64,000 bases of DNA, taken from Dyella_B sp036746095 (GTDB taxonomy: Bacteria; Pseudomonadota; Gammaproteobacteria; Xanthomonadales; Rhodanobacteraceae). The position numbers and the translations under genes are program-made. The stretch is taken from the NCBI RefSeq assembly GCF_036746095.1, contig NZ_DAIOEU010000010.1:47949-111948 (forward strand). Direction: 5' to 3'. Within the stretch, counting starts at the first letter, position 1; the number at the start of each line of letters is the position of its first letter. The notes beneath the pieces were generated by a model. The model was not told the DNA's origin, did not search any database, and saw only the letters and a list, made by a program, of their open reading frames with translations. Below, in pieces: positions 1 through 8,279 of the stretch.

Positions 1-15
1 GCCGGAGGCCGGGCT

Positions 16-79
16 GTAGGCTGGGATGAAATCCCAGCTTTTCCAAATTTCCCGATGCTGGGATTTCATCCCAGCCTAC
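16..79. repeat. perfect 23-nt inverted repeat (dispersed family A)
   Basis: Arms at 16-38 and 57-79 are exact reverse complements, separated by 18 bases. The arm core is GCTGGGATTTCATCCCAGCC. Further copies lie at 23172-23194 and 50377-50399, with a partial one near 29797-29815, so this is a dispersed repeat and not only a terminator. It lies just past the stop of the glycosidase gene and may end its transcript, although no U-tract follows. Confidence 0.8.
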
Positions 80-105
80 GACGTGCGCATTGCGCGTTTA
101 CGACA

Positions 106-2328
106 TCATGGTGCCAGCGTGGACGCCGCCACCGCCGCCGCACCGTTCAACACGAAGTCGCGCGACGAATGTCCGATCTGGATCGGATAACTCCCCGCCG
201 CGATTTTCCACTGATGCCCGGGCACATCGAACGTCGCCAGCAGGCGTGGATCGATGGTGACCGAAACGGTGCGGCTCTGGCCCGGTTGAAGCGACAGCTT
301 CTCGAAGCCGGCCAGCCGACGCGGCGCTTCACCAAGGCCGCCCGGCAGGCTCACGTACACCTGTGGCGTATCCTTGCCCTCGCGTTGGCCGACGTTGCTC
401 ACCTTGAAACTCACCGTCACGTGATCGCCGTGCGTGCTGACGTGCAGGTCGCTGTAGTCGAAGCGGCTATACGAAAGACCAAAACCGAACGGGAACAGCG
501 GCTGCAGGTTTTTCTTGTCGAACCACTTGTAGCCGACGGCGGCGCCTTCGATGTTGTAGTCGACTTCCTGCGCGTTGGTGATCTGCGGGCGCGGCAGTTG
601 CTGTTCGTCCTGCGGGAAAGTGACCGGCAAGCGTCCGGATGGATTCACTTTGCCAGTCAGCACCGCGGCGATCGCATCGCCGCCGCGCGCACCGGGGAAC
701 CAGGCTTCCACCACGGCATCGACTTTCGACAGCCACGGCATCTTTACCGGACCGCCGTTTTCCAGCACCACCACGCTGTGCGTGTTGGCGGCTGCAACGG
801 CATCGACCAAGGCGTCCTGGTTGTCCGGCAGCGCAAGGTTCGGTTGATCCACGCCTTCGCAGGTCCACTGCGTGGCGAACACGATGGCCACGTCGGCGGA
901 TTTCGCCAAGGCTGCCGCCTTCGCGGGATCGCTGCCGTCGTCGTAGCTGATCTTGGCGTTCGGCAGCAGCTTCTGCAGCGCCTTCAACGGCGAGGAAGGA
1001 TCGTAGACTTTCCACTGCCAATCCGGACCTTTCACAGCCGGGATCGCCGGACCGCCAATCGGCCACACTTCCGCCGAACCGCCGCCGGAGAGCACGCCGG
1101 CATCGGCATGGCCGCCGATGATCGCGATGGTCTTGATCTCCTTGTGCAACGGCAATTGATCGTGCTCGTTCTTCAGCAGCACGATCCCCTCTTCGGCGGC
1201 GTGCTGCGAGACAAGGGCGTCGGCTTCGGCATCCAGCGGTTTCTTCTGCGGCGGGTGTTCGAACAATCCCACGGCGTACATAGAACGCAGGATGCGACGC
1301 GTCATGTCTTCCAGGCGGCTTTTCGGAATATCGCCCTTCTGGATCGCCTGCAGCAGCGGTGTGCCGAAGCTGCTGAACGTCTGCCCCAGGCTGAAGCCGG
1401 TCGCGTGATCGATGCCGGAGACCTGGTCGGTGCCCGCCATCGCATCCTGCACGCCGTGATCGGCGCCCCAGTCGGTCATCACCCAGCCGGGATATTTCCA
1501 ATCGCCCTTGAGAATGTCATCCAGCAAGTGTTTGTTGGAGCAATCCCACACGCCGTTGACCTTGTTGTAGCCGCACATCACCGAACCGGGATGGCCCTCT
1601 TCGATCGCCAACTCGAACGCGAGCAGATCCGACTCGCGCATGGCGGCTTCGTCGATATTGGAGCTGACGGTGAGTCGATTGGTTTCCTGATCGTTCAAGG
1701 CGTAATGCTTGATGGTGGAAATGACGTGCTGCGACTGGATGCCGCGAATTTCGCCAGCATCGATGCGTGCGGCGAGCAGCGGATCTTCGCCGAGGTATTC
1801 GAAGGTGCGGCCATCGCGCGGCTCGCGCGTGAGATTGATGCCGCCGGCCAGCAAGACATTGATGCCCTGCCGATGCGCTTCGCCGCCGATCATGCGGCCG
1901 CCTGCATACGCCACCTGCGGATTCCAGGTGGCCGCCAGGCCCAGCGTGGAAGGCAGTGGCGTGGCATTGCCTTCTTCGCCACGCACATGCGCAGGCTGCT
2001 TGCCCGGCCCCTGGTCGATCGGATAGTTGTGCACGCCGATGCTGGCGTCGTTTTCCTGCAAGGCGGGAATGCCCAGCTTCGGCAGCGCCGGCACATAGCC
2101 CGCCGCGCCAATGCTGCCCGGCGGTTGCTGCAGGGCCATCATGTCGTTGTAGCTCTGCACCATGTGATGCATGTCTTGGAGCGACATGCGCTTGAGCAGC
2201 TTGTCGGCGCGCTGGTCCGGCGAGGCGGCCTGGTCTGCCAAGGCCGGTGTCAGGCAGGCCAGCGAAAGCGCGGTGAACAGGGCGGTGCGGGCAAAAGCGG
2301 CGGTACGCGACAGGCGGGCGAGCTTCAT
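106..2328 (-). CDS. exported glycoside hydrolase family 3 (beta-glucosidase-like)
   Basis: A 740-residue GH3 enzyme, expected to release glucose or another sugar from the non-reducing end of beta-glucosides in the periplasm or outside the cell. The N terminus is a signal peptide (basic start, hydrophobic run, cleavage near ALA-DQ, about residue 32). The nucleophile motif of GH3 is visible as VMTDWGADH, and the C-terminal part (PQVYVSLPGG, GFEKLSLQPG) is the fibronectin III-like domain that closes GH3 proteins. Length and domain order are normal for the family. The gene follows ribBA on the same strand but a hairpin at 2427-2455 separates them, so it is probably its own unit. Substrate cannot be read from sequence; a xylosidase or cellobiase role is possible. 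Confidence 0.93.
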   Translation of the reverse strand: MKLARLSRTAAFARTALFTALSLACLTPALADQAASPDQRADKLLKRMSLQDMHHMVQSYNDMMALQQPPGSIGAAGYVPALPKLGIPALQENDASIGVHNYPIDQGPGKQPAHVRGEEGNATPLPSTLGLAATWNPQVAYAGGRMIGGEAHRQGINVLLAGGINLTREPRDGRTFEYLGEDPLLAARIDAGEIRGIQSQHVISTIKHYALNDQETNRLTVSSNIDEAAMRESDLLAFELAIEEGHPGSVMCGYNKVNGVWDCSNKHLLDDILKGDWKYPGWVMTDWGADHGVQDAMAGTDQVSGIDHATGFSLGQTFSSFGTPLLQAIQKGDIPKSRLEDMTRRILRSMYAVGLFEHPPQKKPLDAEADALVSQHAAEEGIVLLKNEHDQLPLHKEIKTIAIIGGHADAGVLSGGGSAEVWPIGGPAIPAVKGPDWQWKVYDPSSPLKALQKLLPNAKISYDDGSDPAKAAALAKSADVAIVFATQWTCEGVDQPNLALPDNQDALVDAVAAANTHSVVVLENGGPVKMPWLSKVDAVVEAWFPGARGGDAIAAVLTGKVNPSGRLPVTFPQDEQQLPRPQITNAQEVDYNIEGAAVGYKWFDKKNLQPLFPFGFGLSYSRFDYSDLHVSTHGDHVTVSFKVSNVGQREGKDTPQVYVSLPGGLGEAPRRLAGFEKLSLQPGQSRTVSVTIDPRLLATFDVPGHQWKIAAGSYPIQIGHSSRDFVLNGAAAVAASTLAP

Positions 2329-2426
2329 CCTGATTCCTTCGGGCGGGTGTCAACCGGTCGAAGGATGCCACGAAGCGCGGCGAGTGGCAGTGATGAATAT
2401 GGTCAGGCGCGCTTACGATCCTGCTT

Positions 2427-2455
2427 GAGCCCCTCTCCCCATCGGAGAGGGGCGC
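2427..2455 (-). terminator. hairpin after ribBA
   Basis: GCCCCTCTCC and GGAGAGGGGC pair around a 4-6 base loop just downstream of the ribBA stop. No long U-tract is present, so it may be a repeat-derived hairpin that acts as a weak terminator. It has the same CCCTCTCC core as the repeats at 13.73 and 62.43 kb. Confidence 0.5.
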
Positions 2456-2467
2456 TTGCCTCCTGCA

Positions 2468-3559
2468 TCATTCGGCATATTCGACGAATTCCAGGCCGTA
2501 TCCCGCCAACCCCACCAGTTTGCGCGGTGTGCCGAGCACGCGCAGGCGATGCACGCCCAGGTCGGTGAGTATCTGCGCACCCAATCCCAGCTGGCGCCAT
2601 TCCTGGTGCTGGTCGCTGGGTTCTTGCAGTGCGGGCTGCCGATTGAGCCGGCGCAGCAGCGCTTCGGCCGTGTCCTCGCCGGACAGCACCAGCAGCACGC
2701 CGCGGTTTTCGTCAGCAATGCGGCGCAGGGCAGCCGTGACGGTGAGGCCGAGATCCTCACGCTGCAGGTGCAACACATCGGACAAGGTGTTGCGCACGTG
2801 CACGCGGCTCAGTACCGGCTGGCCGTCATCCACGCTGCCGCGCACCAGGGCGAAGTGCAGGCCGTGGCGGATCGCGTCGCGATAGGCCACCAGGCGGAAC
2901 GAGCCGAACTCGGTCTGCACGTCGTCTTCGTACACGCGCTGCACGGTTTTTTCCGTTTCCAGGCGGTAGCGGATCAGGTCGGCGATGGAGCCGATCTTGA
3001 GCCCGTGCTTCCTGGCAAAAATTTCCAGCTCGGGGCGGCGCGCCATCGATCCGTCTTCGTGCAGCACTTCGATCAGTACGGATGCCGGTTCCAGGCCGGC
3101 AAGCGCAGCAAGATCGCAACCGGCTTCCGTATGGCCGGCACGCGTGAGCACGCCGCCGGGCTGCGCGGTAAGCGGAAACACGTGGCCGGGCTGCGCGAGA
3201 TCCTGCGGCTTGGCATCCGGCTTCACCGCCACCTGGACGGTGCGCGCACGATCGTGCGCGGAGATGCCGGTGGTGACCCCTTCGGCCGCCTCGATCGAGA
3301 CGGTAAAGTTGGTGTGGTACGGCGAGGTGTTATCGCTCACCATCGGGCGCAGGCCAAGCTGGCGCGTGCGTTGTTCGGTAAGCGTAAGGCACAGCAGGCC
3401 GCGTGCTTCGCGCACCATGAAGTTGATGTCTTCGGGCCGTACCATTTGCGCGGCCATGATCAGATCACCCTCGTTCTCGCGGTCTTCGTCGTCGAGGATC
3501 ACGACCATGCGGCCGGCGCGGATGTCTTCGAGGATTTCGGGAATGGTGTTGAATGCCAT
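2468..3559 (-). CDS. ribBA: RibBA: DHBP synthase with GTP cyclohydrolase II-like domain
   Basis: A 363-residue protein of riboflavin synthesis. The N-terminal 205 residues are 3,4-dihydroxy-2-butanone 4-phosphate synthase (DDEDRENEGD near the start, then RAGHTEAGCDLAALAG). The C-terminal half matches the GTP cyclohydrolase II fold but is the short, diverged form often seen in proteobacteria: I do not see the canonical zinc-cysteine signature, so GTP cyclohydrolase activity is uncertain and a separate ribA may exist elsewhere. It is the last gene downstream of the FMN riboswitch, after ribE, with a REP-like hairpin in the gap between them. Confidence 0.93.
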   Translation of the reverse strand: MAFNTIPEILEDIRAGRMVVILDDEDRENEGDLIMAAQMVRPEDINFMVREARGLLCLTLTEQRTRQLGLRPMVSDNTSPYHTNFTVSIEAAEGVTTGISAHDRARTVQVAVKPDAKPQDLAQPGHVFPLTAQPGGVLTRAGHTEAGCDLAALAGLEPASVLIEVLHEDGSMARRPELEIFARKHGLKIGSIADLIRYRLETEKTVQRVYEDDVQTEFGSFRLVAYRDAIRHGLHFALVRGSVDDGQPVLSRVHVRNTLSDVLHLQREDLGLTVTAALRRIADENRGVLLVLSGEDTAEALLRRLNRQPALQEPSDQHQEWRQLGLGAQILTDLGVHRLRVLGTPRKLVGLAGYGLEFVEYAE

Positions 3560-3598
3560 GGCTATTCCTTGGATTTACCGGGCGCCATGCTTTCTTCT

Positions 3599-3632
3599 GC
3601 CGTCGTTCCCGCGAAAGCGGGAATGACGGCAA
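3599..3632. repeat. REP-like hairpin between ribE and ribBA (family B)
   Basis: GCCGTCGTTCCCGCG / CGGGAATGACGGC forms a near-perfect stem with a GAAAG loop. The same palindrome recurs at 34617-34662, 46292-46327 and in variants at 7966-8225. It sits inside the presumed ribE-ribBA transcript and could tune expression or mRNA decay of ribBA. Confidence 0.75.
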
Positions 3633-3677
3633 AAAAGCCATGGGCCGCGACATCAGTGTGGGTGGTCGCAGCGTTGA

Positions 3678-4319
3678 TCACGCGAAACCGTGCCGTTTGA
3701 GAAACGCCTCATCGATCCGCGATGCCTCGCCGCCACCGACCAAGCGCTCCACGTAGCGCGCCACCACGTCCACTTCGATGTTCACCGCATCACCCGCTTT
3801 GCGCGCATGGAAAACGGTGTGTTCCACCGTATGCGGAATAAGGTTGACGCCGAAGCGATGGTCGCTGACCTCGTTGACGGTCAGGCTGGTGCCGTCGATG
3901 CACACCGAGCCTTTCGAGGCGATGTAGCGCGACAGCGACGCTGGCACTTCGAACGTCCAGCGCTGCGAACGGCCATCCGGCGCGATGGAAATGACCTTGC
4001 CGACGCCATCGACATGGCCGGACACCAAATGGCCGCCCAAACGATCGGCAAGCCTGAGCGCCTTTTCCAGATTCACCGGATCGCCTGGCTGGTGCTTGCC
4101 CAGTGTGGTAAGTGACAGCGTCTCGTTGGACACGTCGGCGGCAAAGCCGCGCGACTCCAGCGCAATCACCGTAAGGCACGCCCCTGATACGGCGATGCTG
4201 TCGCCCAGCTGCACGTCGGAAAGATCGAGATCGGCGGTATCGACGTGCAGGCGCACGTCACCGCCACGCGGCTCCAGCCGCGCGATGCGGCCGACGGTTT
4301 GAATGATGCCGGTAAACAT
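3678..4319 (-). CDS. ribE: riboflavin synthase, alpha subunit
   Basis: 213 residues, starting MFTGIIQTVG, the hallmark N terminus of riboflavin synthase. The enzyme dismutates two lumazine molecules to riboflavin. The protein has the two homologous lumazine-binding barrels of the family: N barrel with GDSIAVSGACLTV and C barrel with GSVCIDGTSLTVNEV, each with the expected serine/threonine substrate residues, and the trimerising C-terminal helix. A strong ribosome site (AAGGAGGTG) precedes the ATG. The start codon overlaps the stop of a 17-codon leader ORF (TGATG). It is the first recognisable enzyme gene downstream of the FMN riboswitch. Called ribC in some species. Confidence 0.96.
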   Translation of the reverse strand: MFTGIIQTVGRIARLEPRGGDVRLHVDTADLDLSDVQLGDSIAVSGACLTVIALESRGFAADVSNETLSLTTLGKHQPGDPVNLEKALRLADRLGGHLVSGHVDGVGKVISIAPDGRSQRWTFEVPASLSRYIASKGSVCIDGTSLTVNEVSDHRFGVNLIPHTVEHTVFHARKAGDAVNIEVDVVARYVERLVGGGEASRIDEAFLKRHGFA

Positions 4320-4372
4320 CAGCGCACCTCCTTGCAGGAGATGGCTGGACCTTGCTGGTAAGGCTTAGACAT
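4319..4372 (-). CDS. 17-residue leader ORF coupled to ribE
   Basis: A short frame (MSKPYQQGPAISCKEVR) begins at an ATG preceded by GGAG at a suitable spacing. Its TGA shares a base with the ribE ATG. The ribE ribosome site lies within the last codons of this ORF, an arrangement typical of translational coupling. It sits between the riboswitch and ribE, so it could link riboswitch folding to ribE translation. No homologue is known to me; translation is inferred only from the start context and overlap. Confidence 0.4.
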   Translation of the reverse strand: MSKPYQQGPAISCKEVR

Positions 4373-4452
4373 GAACGTTCTCCACGAAAACCTGATGTGT
4401 GGGAACGCCCCAAGGCAACTGGCACACGCATCGCAAACCTGCGATGCATGCT

Positions 4453-4624
4453 GCCGTCTTCTTTCATCCGGACTGTGAGCCGCCCCGGCGAACCGGAACA
4501 GCATGACCGTCGGCTCCGGCATTTGACCGGATCTGCTGGCCTTCCGGCGTGGCCGGAAGCGCTCGCGGGCTTGAACCTTACGGTTCCTACCGCCGGTGGG
4601 GAATCTCGCCCCGCCCTGAAGACG
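4453..4624 (-). promoter_or_regulatory. FMN riboswitch (RFN element)
   Basis: Reading the minus strand, the conserved RFN blocks appear in order: CTTCAGGGCGGGG, then TTCCCCACCGGCGGT, AGCCCGCGAGC, a variable hairpin, CAGCAGATCCGGT, ATGCCGGAGCCGACGGT, and CAGTCCGGATGAAAGAAG closing the basal stem. This is a close match to the consensus. FMN binding should reduce expression of the genes after it, ribE and ribBA. Immediately downstream a stem GCATCGCA/TGCGATGC (about 4430-4450) may belong to the expression platform; it lacks a U-tract, which favours translational control. ribD lies upstream and is therefore not under this copy. Confidence 0.96.
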
Positions 4625-4702
4625 TTTGTTGTGTGAGTGCCGAAATCGGCCGGCGAAGTTTAGCACCGAATGAGATGGCGGCCGTTTGTGCCTGGAGACA
4701 GG

Positions 4703-5716
4703 CTACGCGAACACTTGCCCGGTTTGTTGCCGATAGTCACGCAACACTTGATCCATCACCCAGCCGGTACGGGCTGCGGTCTCGGCGGTCGAGGGGCAAG
4801 CCCCTTTCTGCCCGCGCAGCTCGGCGACGATGGTTTCGATCAGCGGCTGCTGGATGTGTGGCGGATTGGCCACGGTGTATTCCTGGGCACCTTGCACAGT
4901 GTCCACCCGAATGGGGCCATCGCCGAAAGTGGCGAATACGACGCGCCCGGCATCGCCGATCACCTCCACGCGGTCCTCATGCCGGTAGCTTGCGAAATTC
5001 CACAGGCCCGTGCCCAACATGCCGTTGCCGAAAGCAAAGGACATGGCCACGTTGTCTTCGGCGGGATACGCACCAAGCTGATTGCTGGCTTGTCCGCTGA
5101 CGGCGGCGATAGGGCCGAACAGCCAATCCAGAATATCCAGGGTATGGCAAGCAAGGTCCACGAAGATACCGCCACCGGCTAGTGTCGGCTGCACGCGCCA
5201 CGGCAAATTCGCCGGGTCGTGATAGCGCGGATGATGCGGCTCGTGCAGCACGACATTGACCATGCGCGGCGTACCGATCGCATATTGATCGAACAGCAGT
5301 TCGCGCACTTTGTGGAAGCGCGGCAGGCAGCGGCGGTAGTACGCGACGAACACCGGCACGTTCGCGTCTTGGGCCGCGCGACGCATGGCCACGCATTCGG
5401 CATGATCGCGTGCCATCGGCTTTTCCACGTACACCGGTTTGCCTGCGGCAATCGCCATCAATGCATACGGCTTGTGCGTGGAAGGTGGCGTGGCGACGTA
5501 GATCGCGTTGACGTCTGCATCCGCGATCAAGGCGGCGGCATCGTCATACCAGCGCGGCACGCCGTGTCGTTGCGCGTAGTCGCGCGCCTTGCTGCCATCG
5601 CGGCGCATCACGGCCACCAGCGCCGAACCTTCGATGCGATGGAAGGCCGGGCCGCTTTTGATTTCGGCGACGTCGCCGCAACCGATCATGCCCCAGCGGA
5701 TGCTTGCCGTACTCAT
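4703..5716 (-). CDS. Gfo/Idh/MocA family oxidoreductase
   Basis: 337 residues. The N-terminal Rossmann fold has a dinucleotide motif GMIGCGDVAE, and the family motif EKPMA (catalytic lysine of Gfo/Idh/MocA enzymes) is present, followed by the alpha/beta C-terminal domain with GGGIFVDLACHTLDIL. It should be a cytosolic NAD(P)-dependent sugar or sugar-like dehydrogenase; the substrate is not predictable. It lies 27 bases after the ribD stop and before the FMN riboswitch, so it may be co-transcribed with ribD although it has no known role in flavin synthesis. Confidence 0.9.
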   Translation of the reverse strand: MSTASIRWGMIGCGDVAEIKSGPAFHRIEGSALVAVMRRDGSKARDYAQRHGVPRWYDDAAALIADADVNAIYVATPPSTHKPYALMAIAAGKPVYVEKPMARDHAECVAMRRAAQDANVPVFVAYYRRCLPRFHKVRELLFDQYAIGTPRMVNVVLHEPHHPRYHDPANLPWRVQPTLAGGGIFVDLACHTLDILDWLFGPIAAVSGQASNQLGAYPAEDNVAMSFAFGNGMLGTGLWNFASYRHEDRVEVIGDAGRVVFATFGDGPIRVDTVQGAQEYTVANPPHIQQPLIETIVAELRGQKGACPSTAETAARTGWVMDQVLRDYRQQTGQVFA

Positions 5717-5743
5717 ATCGGGATGACTCCGAAACAGGTGAAA

Positions 5744-6868
5744 TCAGCCAACAGGCCGCAGGCGCAAACGCAGGTCCTGGCCGATGGCGCGGGTATCGAG
5801 CACGTTGAGCTTCCAGCGCGCGGCCATATCGGCCAGTGGTGGCAACGTCAGCAAAGGCCTTGCCGTGTCGCCCAATAGCAATGGTGCCATGTAGATCAGC
5901 AGTTCATCGGCCAGGCCTGCGGCAAACAAGGCACCGCATAGCGTGGGGCCGGCTTCGACATGCAATTCACTGCAGCCACGCCCAGCAAGCAAGGCAAGGG
6001 CGGCATGTAGATCGAGGGCCCCGTTGCGCTCGGGGAGGGTGATGCACTCCACTCGCGTAAAGCGGTGGTCGGGAATGGCCGAAGCAGCGTGCAACATAAG
6101 GGTGGGCGTTTGGCCGTCCAGAACATGGCTGTCGGCGGGAGTGCGCAGGTGGCGGTCGAGAACCACTCGCACTGGCGTGAATGGATGGCCAGATTCGTCC
6201 ATCATCCCAACCCCATCCCCGGCGGGGAGAGGGAGCCTCACGGTAAGTTGCGGGTTGTCGGCAAGCACCGTACCTACGCCGGTAAGAATGGCCGAACTGC
6301 GTGCCCGCCAGCGCTGCACATCTGCTCGTGCGGCCCCGCCGGTAATCCATTTCGATTCGCCATTGGCCAGCGCAGTACGTCCATCCAGGCTCATCGCCAA
6401 TTTCACGCGCACCCAGGGACGATGGCGTTCGATCCGGCTGAAGAAACCTATGTTGATCTCGCGTGCCGCCTCCCGCATCAGGCCGCTTTCCACGGTGATG
6501 CCCGCAGCACGCAGCTTGGCGATGCCCTGCCCGGACACCTGGGGAAATGGGTCTTCCGCCGCGATGACCACCCGGCCGACACCGGCGGCGATCAGCGCAT
6601 CGGCGCAGGGTGGCGTGCGGCCATGATGCGCGCAGGGTTCCAGCGTGACGTAGGCGGTGGCGCCGCGCGCTTCCGCACCCGCCTCGCGCAAGGCATAGAC
6701 TTCGGCATGCGGTTCGCCGGCGCGCACGTGCCAGCCTTGTCCCACCACTCGTTCGCCGTGGGCAATCACGCAGCCCACGCGCGGGTTGGGCTGGGTGGTG
6801 TACAGACCCCGTTCGGCCAGGCGCAGTGCCTGGGCCATGTGCATAGCATCGACCACGGAAGCTGTCAT
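5744..6868 (-). CDS. ribD: RibD: bifunctional pyrimidine deaminase/reductase
   Basis: 374 residues from the ATG at 6868; a longer frame exists upstream but its extra N terminus does not resemble RibD. The N-terminal deaminase carries the zinc motif HAEVYAL with CAHHGRTPPCADAL, and TTQPNPRVGCVI upstream. The C-terminal reductase has RVKLAMSLDGRTAL and LHVEAGPTLCGALF. It converts the first pyrimidine of the pathway in two steps using NADPH. Around 6200-6240 the coding sequence contains a run derived from or like the CCCTCTCCCC repeat (residues LPLPAGDGVGMM), which looks like an insertion in the linker after DNPQLTVR. Divergent from cysK across 115 bases. Confidence 0.95.
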   Translation of the reverse strand: MTASVVDAMHMAQALRLAERGLYTTQPNPRVGCVIAHGERVVGQGWHVRAGEPHAEVYALREAGAEARGATAYVTLEPCAHHGRTPPCADALIAAGVGRVVIAAEDPFPQVSGQGIAKLRAAGITVESGLMREAAREINIGFFSRIERHRPWVRVKLAMSLDGRTALANGESKWITGGAARADVQRWRARSSAILTGVGTVLADNPQLTVRLPLPAGDGVGMMDESGHPFTPVRVVLDRHLRTPADSHVLDGQTPTLMLHAASAIPDHRFTRVECITLPERNGALDLHAALALLAGRGCSELHVEAGPTLCGALFAAGLADELLIYMAPLLLGDTARPLLTLPPLADMAARWKLNVLDTRAIGQDLRLRLRPVG

Positions 6869-6983
6869 GGAAGCGTCTGAATATGGATATGCAAGATCGT
6901 CAGTGTGCGCGATCGTCCGGCATTTGTCGCGCCGGCAAAATCGGGAGTAGCCTAGAAATCTTACTTGCGCAAAGGGCCACGTC

Positions 6984-7940
6984 ATGATCTACGACAACAT
7001 CCTCGATACCATCGGCAACACGCCCATCGTCCGCCTGCACCGTGTGGCCCCTTCGCACGTGACGCTGTATGCCAAGGTGGAAGCGTTCAATCCCGGCGGC
7101 TCGGTGAAAGACCGCCTGGCCATCGCCGTCATTCTCGATGCGGAAAAGAAAGGCCTGCTCAAGCCCGGCGACACGGTGGTGGAAGCCACTTCGGGCAACA
7201 CCGGCGTGGCGCTGGCGATGGTGTGCGCCGCACGCGGCTATCGCTTCGTGGCGGTGATGACGGAAACTTTTTCCATCGAACGCCGCAAATTGATGCGTGC
7301 CTACGGCGCCAAGGTCGTGCTGACCACCGCGGCCGAGCGCGGCACCGGCATGGTGCGCCGTGCGGAAGAGCTGTCCAAGAAATATGGCTGGTTCCTGCCG
7401 CGGCAATTCCAGAATCCGGCCAATCCGGCTTACCACCGCAACACCACCGCCGCGGAAATCCTGCGCGATTTCGCCGGCAAGCGGCTGGATGCGTTTGTCA
7501 CGGGCTGGGGTACCGGCGGCACGCTCACCGGTGTGGGCGAGGTGCTGAAGGTTGCACGGCCCGATGTGAAGATCGTGGTCGCCGAACCGGTCGGCGCATC
7601 CATGTTGCAGGACAAGCCATGGCAGCCGCACAAGATCCAGGGCTGGACGCCGGACTTCGTGCCCGAGGTGCTCAATCGCAAGGTGTTCGACATTGACCTG
7701 CCGGTGGATGACGTCGTCGCTCGCGATACCTCGCGCCGATTGGCGAAGGAAGAAGGGATTTTCGTCGGCATCTCTGCCGGCGCCACCGTGGCCGCCGCGC
7801 TGCAATATGCCCAGCAGGCTGAGCAAGGCAGCGTGATCCTGGCGATGTTGCCGGATACGGGTGAGCGGTATTTGTCGACTTTCTTGTTTGAGGGTGTGGA
7901 AGAGGGGTCGGATGAAGCTTGGCTGGAGACGCAGGGCTAG
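6984..7940 (+). CDS. cysK: cysteine synthase A-type (O-acetylserine sulfhydrylase)
   Basis: 318 residues, PLP-dependent, making cysteine from O-acetylserine and sulfide. The PLP lysine is K42 in PGGSVKDR; the substrate loop TSGNTG and the phosphate-binding GTGGTLTG follow in order. Length and the loop sequence fit CysK better than CysM, though the two are close and xanthomonad genes are sometimes named cysM. It sits alone on the plus strand between ribD and nrdR, and is followed by repeat-rich DNA and a strong terminator. Confidence 0.92.
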   Translation: MIYDNILDTIGNTPIVRLHRVAPSHVTLYAKVEAFNPGGSVKDRLAIAVILDAEKKGLLKPGDTVVEATSGNTGVALAMVCAARGYRFVAVMTETFSIERRKLMRAYGAKVVLTTAAERGTGMVRRAEELSKKYGWFLPRQFQNPANPAYHRNTTAAEILRDFAGKRLDAFVTGWGTGGTLTGVGEVLKVARPDVKIVVAEPVGASMLQDKPWQPHKIQGWTPDFVPEVLNRKVFDIDLPVDDVVARDTSRRLAKEEGIFVGISAGATVAAALQYAQQAEQGSVILAMLPDTGERYLSTFLFEGVEEGSDEAWLETQG

Positions 7941-8240
7941 CCGCTGAGATCCATTTCGCCTGGTCGTCATCCCGGCGAAGGCCCACTGCTGTCCGGCGAA
8001 AATGAAGTTCTTCAGAAATGCGCGGGCATAGCACCCGGCATCGAAAATTTCCCATGGAAATTCAGTGCCATCAGCTCGTCATTCCAGCGAAAGCTGGAAT
8101 CCAGTGCCTTTGCAGATTTTCAAGTCGCTGGATTCCAGCTTTCGCTGGAATGACGTCGTTTTAGCTTTCCCGCAAGAACGGCGAAAAATTTCCCCGGACA
8201 GCAGTGGGCGAAGGCCGGAATGACGGTGAGGAATGGGACA
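7941..8240. repeat. nested inverted-repeat cluster after cysK
   Basis: No gene. The stretch is a composite palindrome. Outer arms: GGCCCACTGCTGTCCGG (about 7979-7996) pairs with CCGGACAGCAGTGGGC (about 8194-8210), each flanked by a CGTCAT-type end (7966 and 8218). Inner arms: TCATTCCAGCGAAAGCTGG (about 8078) pairs with CCAGCTTTCGCTGGAATGA (about 8135). The core is the REP-like family B with C-to-A/G variants, so it looks like one repeat element inserted into another. Confidence 0.7.
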
Positions 8241-8243
8241 CAT

Positions 8244-8276
8244 GAAAAAACGCCGGGTATCTCCGGCGTTTTTTAT
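8244..8276. terminator. bidirectional terminator between cysK and nrdR
   Basis: AAAAAACGCCGG and CCGGCGTTTTTT pair around GTATCT. The A-run on one side and T-run on the other give an intrinsic terminator for both the plus-strand cysK transcript and the minus-strand glyA-nrdR transcript. Confidence 0.9.
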
Positions 8277-8279
8277 GAA

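Noticed and set aside
55..2568. An 837-codon plus-strand frame over the GH3 gene
   Set aside because: The minus-strand frame has signal peptide and catalytic motifs; the plus-strand chain is Arg/His-rich shadow.
7966..8225. Possible CRISPR array
   Set aside because: Repeats are palindromic with irregular spacing and inverted orientation; there are no equal-length spacers and no cas genes in view.
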